Shown here: one piece after another, positions 1-9,535 of the stretch
Position numbering within the stretch: position 1 is the stretch's first letter
How the letters are laid out: the number at the start of each line of letters is the position of its first letter
Source of the DNA: Rhynchopus sp. YZ270_cl-10
Lineage: Eukaryota; Euglenozoa; Diplonemea; Diplonemida; Diplonemidae
Direction of reading: 5' to 3'
Assembly: GCA_964035575.1 (NCBI GenBank)
Contig: OZ037844.1
Location: 1,204,501-1,268,500, forward strand
Length of the DNA stretch: 64,000 nucleotides
Notes under the pieces: generated by a model
Databases searched by the model: none
Told to the model about the DNA's origin: nothing
What the model saw: the letters and a program-made list of their open reading frames with translations, nothing else
Position numbers and translations under genes: made by a program

Positions 1-299
1 TGGCGGCGTACACGATTTGCCCTTGTTGGGGTGTTGGTGGCGTTCTTTTGGGGCATGTGGCTCGTGTTATTACCTATGAGACTCGGACACCCAGCAGAGG
101 CGCAACTTCCACTTCAGGTACCCATCGCTCTCCCCACCCCTCCTCCCCTTGTCGTCGCATTTGCCTGTGCCGCAATCGGGTGTGCTTAGGGTACTACATC
201 GGGCCACGGGCAGGGGCTGAGTCTGGGGGTTGTCGTGGCAGAAAAATAAACTAGTGAGTAGGGCACGAGTAGTACGTTCCCATATTGCGTAACGTATCT
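1..299. other. No gene recognised; left edge of repeat region
   Basis: Short open frames here have no recognisable domain. The composition resembles the adjoining tandem repeats, and this may be the degenerate tail of a further unit cut by the window edge. Confidence 0.4.
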
Positions 300-1440
300 T
301 ACTTGCATATGGGGATAAGGGGGGTTAAATGGTAGTACAGGTGGCTCGCATCGGGGGTGTCGCTACGCACCCGTCTACTTTACAGTGACTGCTGCCGAAA
401 ATAAAAAGGTGGGAGGTTACAGGGGCGCGGTACCCACTGGCGCCTCCCCGCAAGGTGTTGATAGCGACAGGTTGTTTCAGTTTGCAATTGCGAAAAAAAA
501 TATTTTAAAATAAAACATTTTTTTTTTTTAAAAATTAAAATTTGAGTTATTAAAGTTTTGTTTTGTTACAAATTGTAGAAGTGTGTGTCACTACCCGTGG
601 GGGGGAAGTTTGGGGCTACTGCGGTTGACATAGTGTCCCATAAGAGTGTGCTGTTGTTTTCGCTAGTAGCGTACCTGGTGGAGCATGCAAGGTGGCCTAG
701 TAGACTCCTACGCAGCTTCACCGGCACGTGTGTATTGTGTAAAGGGGGAAGGGTGAGGTGGGGGTATTAAATAGGGGAGTTGGGGAATTTGGGATTTTGG
801 TGGGCGGGAAGAACGTCCGTATGGTAAGACGCGCCGCACGCCTCTTTGGGCACATGTAGTGTTTGTGTGTGCATGTGCTTGCATGTTTAGTCATAAGGGG
901 GGTTTTGATGGTTGTGTTGGTAGCTCGCATCGGGGGTGTCGCTACGCACCCTTTCACCTAACAGTAATTGCTGCCGTAAAAGAAAAATAAATGATAAATG
1001 AAAAAGAGGAGGTTACCAGAGCGCGGTAGACACTGGCGCCTCCCCTCGAGGTGTTTGGTTGCGACAGAAAAGGTTACATTTTGCATTTTAAAAGTTTCAA
1101 AAGAGGATAAGGTGTGAGCAGTTAAAGTAAAAGTGTGGGTCACTACCCTTTGAAGGGGAACAATGGGGTAACTGCAGCGCGGTAGTCGCTGGTGACCCTC
1201 AAGATTGTGTTGTTGTTTTGACAGGCAGCGTAATCGGTGGAAAATGCAAGGTGGCCGGGTAGACCCCTAAGCAGCTTCACCGGCACGTGCGTATTGTGTA
1301 AAGGGGGAAGGGTGTGTTGGCAGTATTAAATAGGGGGGAATTGGGGCACGGGAAGAGCATTCGTAGGGTAGATGTGTGGTACACCTCCGTCCGCACATGT
1401 ATAGTTTGCTTTAATTGATTAATGTACAGTCAGATGCTCC
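300..1440. repeat. Two degenerate ~575-bp tandem repeat units
   Basis: Two successive blocks align with an offset of about 575 bp. Shared landmarks include the string tagctcgcatcgggggtgtc (or its ggctcgca variant) near 341 and 920, a gcgcggta-n-cactggcgcc motif near 425 and 1020, the string cagcttcaccggcacgtg near 713 and 1271, and gtgtaaagggggaagggtg followed by an AT-rich attaaatagggg box near 737 and 1296. A weaker third similarity continues to about 1620. No coding potential is evident. The block lies downstream of the 3' end of the LINE, so it could be subtelomeric-type satellite or a landing site for that element; which is unknown. Confidence 0.7.
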
Positions 1441-1840
1441 TAATCTACTTGTGTTTAACGACTGTTGACCTCCAAAAGAGCGGTAAATACATTGTGCTGT
1501 GGTACAGAGAGTGTAGGGAGTGGCGGCATAAAAAAGGGGATAACTAGGTGCATAAAGAAGCGTCCGCTGGGTAAAATGTGGAGTACGCCTCTCTGGGCGT
1601 ACTTCGAGTGCGGAGGGACCTGGGGCTTCAATAGCGAGAGAGAATTATGCATCAGGGATTTCTACGGTGTGAGAAGTGTGGTAGAGATGTGGAAAAATGG
1701 GTAGGGGGAACGCTGAATGAGCGAACGAAAGGCTTTTGATTGGGTAACATGTGGGGAAAGACAGCAGAAAAGCAACAAAATACCCGTTGTAAATAGGGGG
1801 ACATGAATAACACGCTTGTTGTCAGGGGCTAGCAGCGCGA
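1441..1840. other. Non-coding; partial third repeat similarity
   Basis: No gene recognised. A cgtccgctgggtaaaatgtg segment followed by cgcctctctgggc near 1561-1600 resembles the end of the upstream ~575-bp units, suggesting a third decayed unit. Confidence 0.4.
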
Positions 1841-1918
1841 CGTAAGTCGTACTGCAGCCTATGACACAAGATTAAACACAGAACATAATAATATTAATCA
1901 ACAACAACTCAGTCACGA

Positions 1919-4900
1919 CTAACTACCGTTACGGAGGTACTCCTCAAGCGGGCCAGGCAGGAAACTCTCGCTGACGAGGTACTTCAGGGCGGTCGCCGGC
2001 TCTCGCATGAGGAGGGTATGGAGGTCCGGGAGGCTTTCGCTACACGTTTGTCGGCAGGAGAAGAACAGGTGCTTCAGGGTGCAGGGCTTGTCGCATCGCA
2101 GGCATGTGGCAGTGTTCGACGAGGTGCGGAAGTCGAACGTTAGCTGGTTGCTGCCAGCTCGGAGGCTGCGGATGGTGGTTTCCCCCCTGCGGGTGAGGTC
2201 CGTGCAGTGGACGGGAGGTTGCAGCACCGCTACGTCCGCTCCGGCCTTCCTGGCGTACACCGTGTTCGTGCCGGGCTGCTCGACGGAAGGGGTGTTCGCC
2301 AGGTGACGTCTCGCACATGATCTGGCGGCAGAGAAGGACAGGCCAGGGCTCTGCACCATCTTGGTGCCTTCTGCGGCCGCAGCGTCAGCAGCATCATTGC
2401 CCAGGACCTGCACATGCGAGGGGACGTAGTGCAGTATTAGGTTTATGTTGTTGCCGGCAAGCCGGTGTAGTCCTTTCCAGAGTTTGTGTTCGAAGTCCTC
2501 TCTGGCCTTCTTGGGACCGCTCTCCAGCGCACGCAGGGACGATTGCGAGTCTGTGAGGATGGCGCAGGTGGCCCCAGGGGTTGCTTTGTCAAAGAGAAGG
2601 TCAATGGAGTGGCCTATGGCGATCATTTCGGCTTGAAAGCTGCTTGCGCCGGTGCCGGCCCCGTAGGAGAAGGAGCAGTTGGGTTCTCGCATCTCGGGGA
2701 GCTTGTACAGCACTACCCCAGCACCCCCGCTTTTGCCCTGGACAGAGCCGTCGGTGTAGGCGTGCCATTCGCAGGGGGGAAGGCGTTGGAGGGCCTCCTC
2801 TGTGAGGAGCAGGAATTTTTCGTCATCTGGCTCAGGGTCGGAGCGGCGTATCCCAGGTATCGTGGCGGTGATACTTAGGCGGGGCAGTACGTCACTCCAA
2901 TACCACGGGTCTACAGGCAGGTGACGCTGCATATCTGCCATATGCACCCCAGGTCTGCGGAACTCCTTGTGTGCCTCGGAGGAGAGTCGCTGGGCGGCGG
3001 AGAGCCAGTTGTTGAGCGTGAGGGAGGCGGAGGTGTAGCCGCAGGCCGCTTTCCCTGGCGTGTCGGTGTGACGCCGAAACAACTCGAACGCAGTTACGGC
3101 GTCCAATCGCATCAGGTCCACTATCGGGGTCAGGCGTGCCTCCCACAGCAATTTGGCGCGAGACGTAGGCAAAGGACATCCGGTGATGATACGCGCCGCG
3201 GCGTTGTGTTCGGCCTCCAGCTTGTCCATCAGGTGTGTTGACAGCTGTGGACCGTATATGCCAAGAGCATAGCGGATCAGGGGAAGTACGTATGTGAGAT
3301 AGGTGGTGCGGAGGGTGTGTGTGTTAGCTCCCCACGTGGTTCCAGACAACATCTTCATCAGACCGAGCCTTTTTTGCACCCTGGTGATGACTGCGGTGGT
3401 GTGTGCCTCCATCGTCAAGGACGGATCCAGCGTCAATCCCAGGTATTTGGGTGTGGCGGAGTAGGGCACCCGAATACCGTTCCTCAGCCAAAGTTCTGTG
3501 TCGGCCGCTAACGGGTACTTGTTGAGGACGTTTCTTGTGCCGAAGAAGGTGAAGACGGTCTTTGTGCTGGAGAGGCGCATTCCGAGTGGCTCCATCGCCG
3601 CTGTGACACGGTTGATGACCGCTTGCGCCAATTCTTGCACTTCCCCTAATGTTTCCCCTTGCACGGTGACTGCCATGTCGTCGGCGAAGAATGTGGGATA
3701 TGTTGCACTGAGGTCGTCGAGCGCTTCCGCAACTTCGTCCATAGCAGCGAGGAAAAGGAGGGGTGACAGTACTGTACCCTGCGGTACTCCAGCTCTCATC
3801 ACGTACTGCGCACTCTTTGCTCCATCCACTGAAACACAGGCGGAGCGGTCACTGGTGAAGGCTTCAATCCAGTTGAGGTAGCGTGGTGGCAGGTGCTGCT
3901 TGTGCTTCAGCGCCTGGAGTATGCGCTTGCGAGACACAGTGTCGAACGCCTTTTCTACGTCGAAGAAGAGTGCGATGGTGGGGCGGTTCTTCCCCGCATT
4001 CACCCGCTGCATGAGCGCCGCGAGCTGGTCTATCGTGGAGAGACGACGGCGGAAACCTGCTTGTGTGCGGTGTGGGCCCCTGTACTGCGGCAGGTCCGGA
4101 CTGTCTTGCATCTGGGTGATGCGGCACTTGACCATCTTCTCCAAGAGTTTGCAGACGTTGCTCGTAAGAGAGATGGGGCGGTACGACGCGGGGATGCTGG
4201 CGTCCTTCCCGTTCTTAGCGATGGGCACGATGTTGCTCTGCAGCCACGATGTAGGGAGTTCACCTTTGCACCAGGATAAGTTGAGGACGTGGAGTAAGGC
4301 GTCTCGTCCTTTGGGCCCAAGATGCAGCAAGAGCTCGTTGTGCATCTCGTCCAGCCCAGGTGCTTTGCCCAGCTTCAGCGAGCTCATCGCGTAATCGAGC
4401 TCCGGCAAGGTGAAGGGAGCTTCGCTTGCCGCTCCGGTGTAGCCCGCGCTCTGTGTGTTGTTGCGCCTAGCAGTACGCTGCGGGTTGGCGAGAGAAGGGG
4501 GCGTGCCATCTCCACTCACTGCGGCGAAGTAGCGGGCCAGGGTGTTCGCTTTTTCCTGCGGTGTGTTCGTCAGAGGGCCCTCCGGGGTAGCGACTGCTTT
4601 GGTGATGGGTTTCACCCGGTCACCACTGAGCTCCTTCAACCTCCGGAAAGTGCTGCTGAGAGGTGGTGGTGTGGCGGCGTTGCAGCTACGCACCCATGCC
4701 TGCTGCTTCGCATCCATGATGGCACAGGAGGTGGCGACCTTCAGCTCTTTCAGCTTTTCGGCTTGGACGTCGCGTTCCGTCTCGTCCGCGGAGAGAAGTA
4801 GTTCCGTCACTGCGTTGCGTTCTTGCAGCAATTCATGGACCTGAGGAGTGAACCACGACTTCCTGACCCTTGGTGTGGAGGTGTGGTGGGAGAGTGGGAT

Positions 4901-7282
4901 GTGTTTTTCTGCGATGTTCTTGCACAATCCCGTGAACCTGTTCACCGCATCTACACCACCCCAGTTGTGGGCCTTGGGGGCGTAACGCTCCAGCTCTGCC
5001 GTGTACGCCTCCCAATCCGCACGTGACCAGCACCATCTCAGCAGGTGTTCGGGCACTGTCGCGTCTTCGTCGCCTCCGTTCACTTCCTCCCCTTCCGTCG
5101 GAGGTTGCACTGTGACTAGGATGGGGAGGTGGTCGGAGCCTCGTGCGCAAAGTGTGGTCCATGTGGCTTCTACGTTCCTGTGTACCAAGGTGATGTCCGG
5201 TGAGGAGAAGACTGTTCCGGAGAAGCGCGTGACTGTGTTGGGGCAGTTGAGCACCTGCATGGCGTTGCGCAGCGACCACTGGTGTAGCTGTGACCCTTTG
5301 GCATCTGGCTTCGCTTGGAGGTCCCACGCAGGGTGGTGGACGTTGAAGTCACCGAGGATGATGGAGTCTTCGTCGGAGGGGAGGTCATCTGCAGAGAAGT
5401 CGTCCACACGCAGGTCATCAGCGCTGCTGCCTACACCTCCAGGTCGGTACAGGTTCGTCACCGTGTACTCCCGATGCTCCGTCGTCACCCTCACGTCAAG
5501 ACGCTCCGTCACACTTGGCTCCCCGCTGGCCCAGGTGAGGGAGGCTTGGTGGCTTGTGTGCACCAGCGTGGCTATGCCGCCTCCGGAGTACAGGCTGCCA
5601 TTGGGGGTGCGGCGTTGCGTGCGCTTCCGGAGGAAGGGGGTGTAGCCCGGGAACGCGGGCAGTGCTGTCTGCGCCTCCTTCAGCTCCTGCAGAGCCACCA
5701 CATCGAAGTGCTCCGAGTTCAGTAACTCCTGCAGCTCCTCTTCCCGTTGCTCGGTCAGCCCGTTGCAGTTGAAGCTGATCAGCTTCAGGGCTTCCTCTGG
5801 TCCGGGGTTCTGCTCTACGTCGCCGCACCTCAGGAGAAGTAGACGTCTCAGGTGTAGGAGGTGGCGTCGTCCCTCAGATGGTTGCAGCTGTTGGTGCAGT
5901 TGTTGGTGCTGTTGCTGTTGCTGCTGCTGGTGATGTTGTCGTTGTTGTTGTTGCTGTTGCCGTTGTTGTTGTAGCTGTCGTTGCTGCTGTTGATGCTGCT
6001 GGTGATGTTGCTGTTGTTGTTGTCGTGTAAGCGGCCACTGCTGTTGATGCTGCTGTTGTTGCTGCTGGTGATGTTGTTGTTGTTGCTGTCGTATTAGGTG
6101 CCTCTGCTGTTGTTGCTGCTGATGTTGTTGTTGTTGGTGCTGCTGTACCGGTACATGTTTTGTTTTGTGGGGTGTAAGGGGGATGAGTTTGTGTGTAGTT
6201 GGAGGAGGTTGGATTAGGGAGGGTGGGGTTGGAGAGATAGGGAGGGGGGTGGTGGTATGGTCTACACGACGAGTTTGATCCCCTTGTTGCTGGACCGCGG
6301 CGACCGCACCGTTATCCCCCCCGGTATCGTCCGGGCTGTGGGGGAGCTGTCCCCAGTCTTGGCGGACGTGTTCCGCCCGTGCTCCTCTCCCACCCTCGCC
6401 CTTTTCCCTTTGGGCGTTTTCCTGGGGGATCCAGACGGTAGCGGTGTCTTTGACGAAGGCGTTTTGCCTTCTGTCATTTCTTCGTCGTCTTCTGTGCCGA
6501 TGTTGGTGTCGACACTTAGTTTTGCACCGCCTTTCTTTCCGGGTCTTGTGCTCTTGGGGAGGAGCTTTTCTAGGCTTAGCGATAACCCTTGGCTGATTTG
6601 TTCGAAGCCTTCGGCTAAGCCCACCCTCAATTGTGACGCGAGGTTTTCCTGATTTGTAGAGAGAGCTTCCACTCTCTTTTCCAAATCGGAAAACCTCGCG
6701 TCCCAAACTGAGGGTCCGGTCGCTGGTACGCTCCCCTTTCCCTTGCCTCCCTTGTTCCCCTTCCCGCTTCCCTTTCCACCCATGTTCTCGTTCCCATCGC
6801 CTCCCACCGTTTTGGGGGACGTTGCATTCTGGCCGAGCCCTACTCCCATTGGGAGGGATGCACTGTGTGCCTGCTTCCCCCCTTCCCCGCTCTTTGCTCC
6901 TCCCCTGCCCCCGCCCTGACCCTTTGCTCCTGGGCTTTGGTAGCCCTTTCCTCTCCCCCTCCCCTTTCCTCCTTTTTGTGTCTGTGAGGTCGTGTTTTTT
7001 TTGTGTGGGGGGAATTTTGCATGGATCGCTGGTGTGCAGACGATCACATGCTCCCCAAATGTGAAGGAGGGTGGGGGTGGTGGTTGTGCATGCATTGCGA
7101 CCAGGAGTGTGTGTGTGTGTGTGCCCCCGGGTGCTGTTTCCCTGCGAGTGCTTCTCCCTCTGATGTGGCGTCCCGTTTGGGAAATTGCCGACACTAGGTC
7201 CTCGGGTGTGCACGTGGTGGGTAAGCCGGTGAGCCTGTAGCTTGCCTCCCCTGCCCTTTCCGCCTTTCCCACTGTTTCCCAT
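1919..7282 (-). CDS. LINE ORF2: 2A - endonuclease - reverse transcriptase - RNase H - zinc knuckle
   Basis: Encodes the enzyme for target-primed reverse transcription. After the 2A motif comes an exonuclease-endonuclease-phosphatase domain with LISFNCNGL, the ALQELKE glutamate, GDFNVHHPAWD and GSDHLPI. The reverse transcriptase follows, with SYRPISLTS, AFDTVSRKR, GVPQGTVLSPLLF and the catalytic FFADDMAV (around 3675-3695). RNase H shows YTDGSVQGKSG (around 2729-2765), the FQAEM glutamate, ILTDSQSS and the VPSHVQVLGND region. The C-terminal TCLRCDKPC...H...C knuckle lies near 2050-2115. The frame is open to 7282, but only one ATG precedes the endonuclease, at the far end inside ORF1. The stretch overlapping ORF1 is probably not ORF2 protein, so real translation likely begins near the ORF1 stop by -1 frameshift or reinitiation. 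No stops interrupt it. Confidence 0.9.
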   Translation of the reverse strand: MGNSGKGGKGRGGKLQAHRLTHHVHTRGPSVGNFPNGTPHQREKHSQGNSTRGHTHTHTPGRNACTTTTPTLLHIWGACDRLHTSDPCKIPPTQKKHDLTDTKRRKGEGERKGLPKPRSKGSGRGQGRSKERGRGEAGTQCIPPNGSRARPECNVPQNGGRRWEREHGWKGKREGEQGRQGKGERTSDRTLSLGREVFRFGKESGSSLYKSGKPRVTIEGGLSRRLRTNQPRVIAKPRKAPPQEHKTRKERRCKTKCRHQHRHRRRRRNDRRQNAFVKDTATVWIPQENAQREKGEGGRGARAEHVRQDWGQLPHSPDDTGGDNGAVAAVQQQGDQTRRVDHTTTPLPISPTPPSLIQPPPTTHKLIPLTPHKTKHVPVQQHQQQQHQQQQQQRHLIRQQQQQHHQQQQQQHQQQWPLTRQQQQQHHQQHQQQQRQLQQQRQQQQQQRQHHQQQQQQQHQQLHQQLQPSEGRRHLLHLRRLLLLRCGDVEQNPGPEEALKLISFNCNGLTEQREEELQELLNSEHFDVVALQELKEAQTALPAFPGYTPFLRKRTQRRTPNGSLYSGGGIATLVHTSHQASLTWASGEPSVTERLDVRVTTEHREYTVTNLYRPGGVGSSADDLRVDDFSADDLPSDEDSIILGDFNVHHPAWDLQAKPDAKGSQLHQWSLRNAMQVLNCPNTVTRFSGTVFSSPDITLVHRNVEATWTTLCARGSDHLPILVTVQPPTEGEEVNGGDEDATVPEHLLRWCWSRADWEAYTAELERYAPKAHNWGGVDAVNRFTGLCKNIAEKHIPLSHHTSTPRVRKSWFTPQVHELLQERNAVTELLLSADETERDVQAEKLKELKVATSCAIMDAKQQAWVRSCNAATPPPLSSTFRRLKELSGDRVKPITKAVATPEGPLTNTPQEKANTLARYFAAVSGDGTPPSLANPQRTARRNNTQSAGYTGAASEAPFTLPELDYAMSSLKLGKAPGLDEMHNELLLHLGPKGRDALLHVLNLSWCKGELPTSWLQSNIVPIAKNGKDASIPASYRPISLTSNVCKLLEKMVKCRITQMQDSPDLPQYRGPHRTQAGFRRRLSTIDQLAALMQRVNAGKNRPTIALFFDVEKAFDTVSRKRILQALKHKQHLPPRYLNWIEAFTSDRSACVSVDGAKSAQYVMRAGVPQGTVLSPLLFLAAMDEVAEALDDLSATYPTFFADDMAVTVQGETLGEVQELAQAVINRVTAAMEPLGMRLSSTKTVFTFFGTRNVLNKYPLAADTELWLRNGIRVPYSATPKYLGLTLDPSLTMEAHTTAVITRVQKRLGLMKMLSGTTWGANTHTLRTTYLTYVLPLIRYALGIYGPQLSTHLMDKLEAEHNAAARIITGCPLPTSRAKLLWEARLTPIVDLMRLDAVTAFELFRRHTDTPGKAACGYTSASLTLNNWLSAAQRLSSEAHKEFRRPGVHMADMQRHLPVDPWYWSDVLPRLSITATIPGIRRSDPEPDDEKFLLLTEEALQRLPPCEWHAYTDGSVQGKSGGAGVVLYKLPEMREPNCSFSYGAGTGASSFQAEMIAIGHSIDLLFDKATPGATCAILTDSQSSLRALESGPKKAREDFEHKLWKGLHRLAGNNINLILHYVPSHVQVLGNDAADAAAAEGTKMVQSPGLSFSAARSCARRHLANTPSVEQPGTNTVYARKAGADVAVLQPPVHCTDLTRRGETTIRSLRAGSNQLTFDFRTSSNTATCLRCDKPCTLKHLFFSCRQTCSESLPDLHTLLMREPATALKYLVSESFLPGPLEEYLRNGS
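5798..5827 (-). other. 2A ribosome-skipping peptide motif in LINE ORF2
   Basis: The frame reads CGDVEQNPGP preceded by Leu/Arg-rich sequence. This matches the canonical D-V/I-E-x-N-P-G-P 2A consensus, at which ribosomes skip the final Gly-Pro bond. It lies directly before the endonuclease, so skipping would free EN-RT-RNH from the poly-Q leader. Confidence 0.93.
5886..6150 (-). repeat. CAG-type poly-Gln/His tract in LINE ORF2
   Basis: On the plus strand this is an irregular run of ctg, ttg and gtt triplets. On the element's sense strand it encodes about 90 residues that are almost all Gln with scattered His, Leu and Arg, immediately N-terminal to the 2A motif. Confidence 0.9.
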
Positions 7283-7791
7283 GCCTTCACTTCGTCCTTT
7301 TTTGGGACAACGATCCCGAAATCCCCTAATCTACCCATTACCACCCTCCCCTGTACTCTTTCCGAGTGCTCCAGCGTTTCGTCGTAGGACGCTTCTGGCC
7401 AAATGACAGACGTAAGTCCGTCATTTGAGTTGGTGCGGGCGGGGCGTATGAACACCCCGTTCACACCGGAGAAAGATAGTATGGGGGCTTCGGGGGATGG
7501 GATTCCCTCAAAATAAAATTTAAAAATATGTTGAGAGGAGGGTTCTCTTCTTTTGAGGGTGAGGGGGGAGACTGACATACGGTGTTGCGAGAGGACTTGC
7601 CTCGCCTTCTCGTCTGCGTTCTTCTCCCACTCGTGCGCGTCATGCGCCGACCGCGACACTTCCAGCAGGAAGCCTTCTGCTTCCGCTAGCCGTGCCGCGG
7701 CTGCTGGCGTTGCCGCCGGGTTCCGGAGCGTGAGGGAGGGTGCCGGCTGCGTCTCTGCATCTACGTCCATGGCGTGATCCGGTGAGGTCAT
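6262..7791 (-). CDS. LINE ORF1 (putative nucleic-acid-binding protein, 509 aa)
   Basis: This is the upstream frame of the LINE and probably encodes the RNA-binding partner of the ribonucleoprotein (inference from its position). The N-terminal ~190 residues are mixed and unrecognised. Next comes a Gly/Lys/Arg-rich region of about 90 residues with GKGRGRGKG-like runs, then a likely coiled coil (WDARFSDLEKRVEAL onwards), then a basic Ser/Pro/Lys tail ending GIKLVV. It lacks an obvious CCHC knuckle or RRM. The start was chosen at the first ATG, MTSPDHAMDVD; a second ATG lies seven codons on. ORF2 is in the -1 frame relative to it and overlaps by about 1 kb. Confidence 0.8.
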   Translation of the reverse strand: MTSPDHAMDVDAETQPAPSLTLRNPAATPAAAARLAEAEGFLLEVSRSAHDAHEWEKNADEKARQVLSQHRMSVSPLTLKRREPSSQHIFKFYFEGIPSPEAPILSFSGVNGVFIRPARTNSNDGLTSVIWPEASYDETLEHSERVQGRVVMGRLGDFGIVVPKKDEVKAWETVGKAERAGEASYRLTGLPTTCTPEDLVSAISQTGRHIRGRSTRRETAPGGTHTHTLLVAMHAQPPPPPSFTFGEHVIVCTPAIHAKFPPHKKNTTSQTQKGGKGRGRGKGYQSPGAKGQGGGRGGAKSGEGGKQAHSASLPMGVGLGQNATSPKTVGGDGNENMGGKGSGKGNKGGKGKGSVPATGPSVWDARFSDLEKRVEALSTNQENLASQLRVGLAEGFEQISQGLSLSLEKLLPKSTRPGKKGGAKLSVDTNIGTEDDEEMTEGKTPSSKTPLPSGSPRKTPKGKRARVGEEHGRNTSAKTGDSSPTARTIPGGITVRSPRSSNKGIKLVV

Positions 7792-7860
7792 GTTGTGGGG
7801 GGTGGGATTAGCAAAGGGTAGGTGGGCGTGCGGAGGTTGTTGAAGGGGGGAAAGGAAACA

Positions 7861-9480
7861 AAAGCAGACTTACCAGGTCAAAAGCGAATAGCAGGCAAAA
7901 GTATAATAGGTATTACACTTAAAATAAAAATAAAAATAAAGTAATGTTAGAAGACCCTGTTTCTCCTGATCGCAGTTCTTAGTCGGTCACTCTTCTTGAC
8001 CGTCCAGGGTTGCCACGGGGAGGCGACTGCGGTAGGTATAAAAGGGGTGAGGTGGTAAAAAGTAAATAAGTAAAAACAGGGTGGCACGTGGTGTTGTGTA
8101 ATGTGTATAAACCCCTTTCCGGTGATCAATTGTTTTGGCTTTGTGTTTCATGTCGTGGTCAGAGAAGGGCGTACCTTATGACCCAAAGAGAAAGTAAACG
8201 TGTGTTGTGTGTCATCATGTCCGGGTGGCCGCATCAACGGTTTCTGGAAAGATCTACCGTAGTAGTCGCCGTCAACCTGCCCGTCTCCAGAAGTTTGTCC
8301 ACATGCACCAGGTAGACACATGCAGTTTCCAAAGGTGAGCCTAGGGTCTTTTTGCACTGACTTTGGGGCCACAATACATTGCCTCACCCTAAGTCAGCGG
8401 GACGTTGCGCTACGGAGGGGTGTCCATGTCCAATCCTTGAGAATGCATCCACGGGCGGTCAAGAAAGGTTCTGAAGTCCCCCCATACCTTCCCAGCCAAA
8501 GCCTTCGGGCGGTCAAAGAACTCCTTCCCCTTTCCCCATACCTACTAGGATACATTCGCTCACGACTTAGCAGTTTAAGGTCATACTCAGGACCATCATT
8601 GCGGGTTATCGGCAACTGAACGAAACAATCTCAGACAAACTGGTCTCGGGCAGGCCAGTCGATGTGACAGCACGCCTACAGTGCGTGCACACACGGAGGT
8701 GCTGTGTGGTCATGTGTGGCCATGATGTGACGTATCTGTACACTTGGTATCGACAGCGATTATGCCAGCTGACCCGTGGTCGAACTATGCCTCTGGTGAG
8801 GCAGGAGTACCCGCAGGTGTGCGTGGTGTGGAGACACTACTCAGGGGTGTGCTTGCCGTCATGAGAGAAGTCTTCTTTGCTGTTTGGGTGTTGCGTTGGG
8901 GGATGGGGACAACGACATATGAGAACAGGAATGCACAAAAGAAAGGCCGTTTTATCTTTTATCCAAGAGACCCCCTCCCTCTCTGTCTTTCTCTCCGTTA
9001 CCCTTTAGCGGAGTAGCTTCGCTGCGTGCACATACTCTGACATTGCATGGGTACGAACGGAGGGTTCTTCGTGGACTGCCCTCTGGAGTTTCAATTTATA
9101 ACACACTTTCGTTATTGCAATTCCTTGATTTTGAAAAATCGGCGATCTGTGAGCGGGGTGAGATTTTTTTGCTCTCAGTAGAGTCTCACAGGTTCTCACA
9201 GCCTGTTGTGTGTATGAGCTTTATGTAAGACAGAGTCACTCAACGAACCCTTTTATTTTTTGCAAGAAATCAAAAATGGCGAGGCAGGCAAAACGAATGA
9301 CATTCCAGCCTGGTGCGGGATTTCATGGTGCGGTCAGCAACCCAGTTTCCCCCCCGAAAAAATATATATCTCAAATTTAGGTGGGAGCTCCCACCCCCTC
9401 CCCCCAAAGGCCCGAGAGTAAGCCCTGGTTGTCGTGTTTCTCTTCCCCTCAGCACCTCCAAAGTTTATGCACCTTCAACA
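7861..9480. other. Intergenic, no gene recognised
   Basis: The interval between the divergently placed LINE 5' end and the kinase gene. It holds an A-rich taaaaataaaa tract (7920-7940) and a 187-bp segment shared with 61741-61928. Small open frames have no recognisable domains. Confidence 0.5.
8603..8789 (+). repeat. 187-bp dispersed duplication, copy 1
   Basis: From gttatcggcaactgaacg to cccgtggtcgaactatg, this segment is nearly identical to 61741-61928, with a few substitutions and small indels. The indels change reading frame between the copies, so protein-level conservation is unlikely. Function unknown. Confidence 0.85.
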
Positions 9481-9496
9481 CACCCTTTTTTTACAG
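9481..9496 (+). promoter_or_regulatory. Putative spliced-leader or 3' splice acceptor before the kinase gene
   Basis: The tract cacccttttttttacag ends 39 bp before the chosen start codon. A pyrimidine run ending in AG close to the ATG fits a trans-splice acceptor in a euglenozoan. An ordinary intron acceptor cannot be excluded. Confidence 0.45.
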
Positions 9497-9535
9497 AATG
9501 GGTCTCGCCCCACTACACATAGGAACGAAAGAACA

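Larger units (their letters stand above)
1900..7860 (-). mobile_element. Non-LTR retrotransposon (ingi-clade-like LINE) with 2A peptide
   Basis: A minus-strand element with two long overlapping open frames: ORF1 (7791 to 6262) and ORF2 (to 1919). ORF2 contains, in order, a His/Gln tract, a 2A motif, an apurinic-like endonuclease, reverse transcriptase, RNase H and a C-terminal zinc knuckle. The EN-RT-RNH-zinc order with a 2A peptide resembles trypanosomatid L1Tc/ingi elements (established for that group). Both frames are open throughout, so the copy looks recently active. Exact ends are not determined: no poly-A tail or target duplication is clear, and the UTRs are estimated. A ccttttatacc box on the minus strand near 8040 could be part of a promoter. 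Confidence 0.88.

Noticed and set aside
6262-7282. The part of LINE ORF2 overlapping ORF1 as genuine protein
   Set aside because: Its composition is a frame-shifted reading of the Gly/Lys-rich ORF1; kept only as an open frame in the coordinates.
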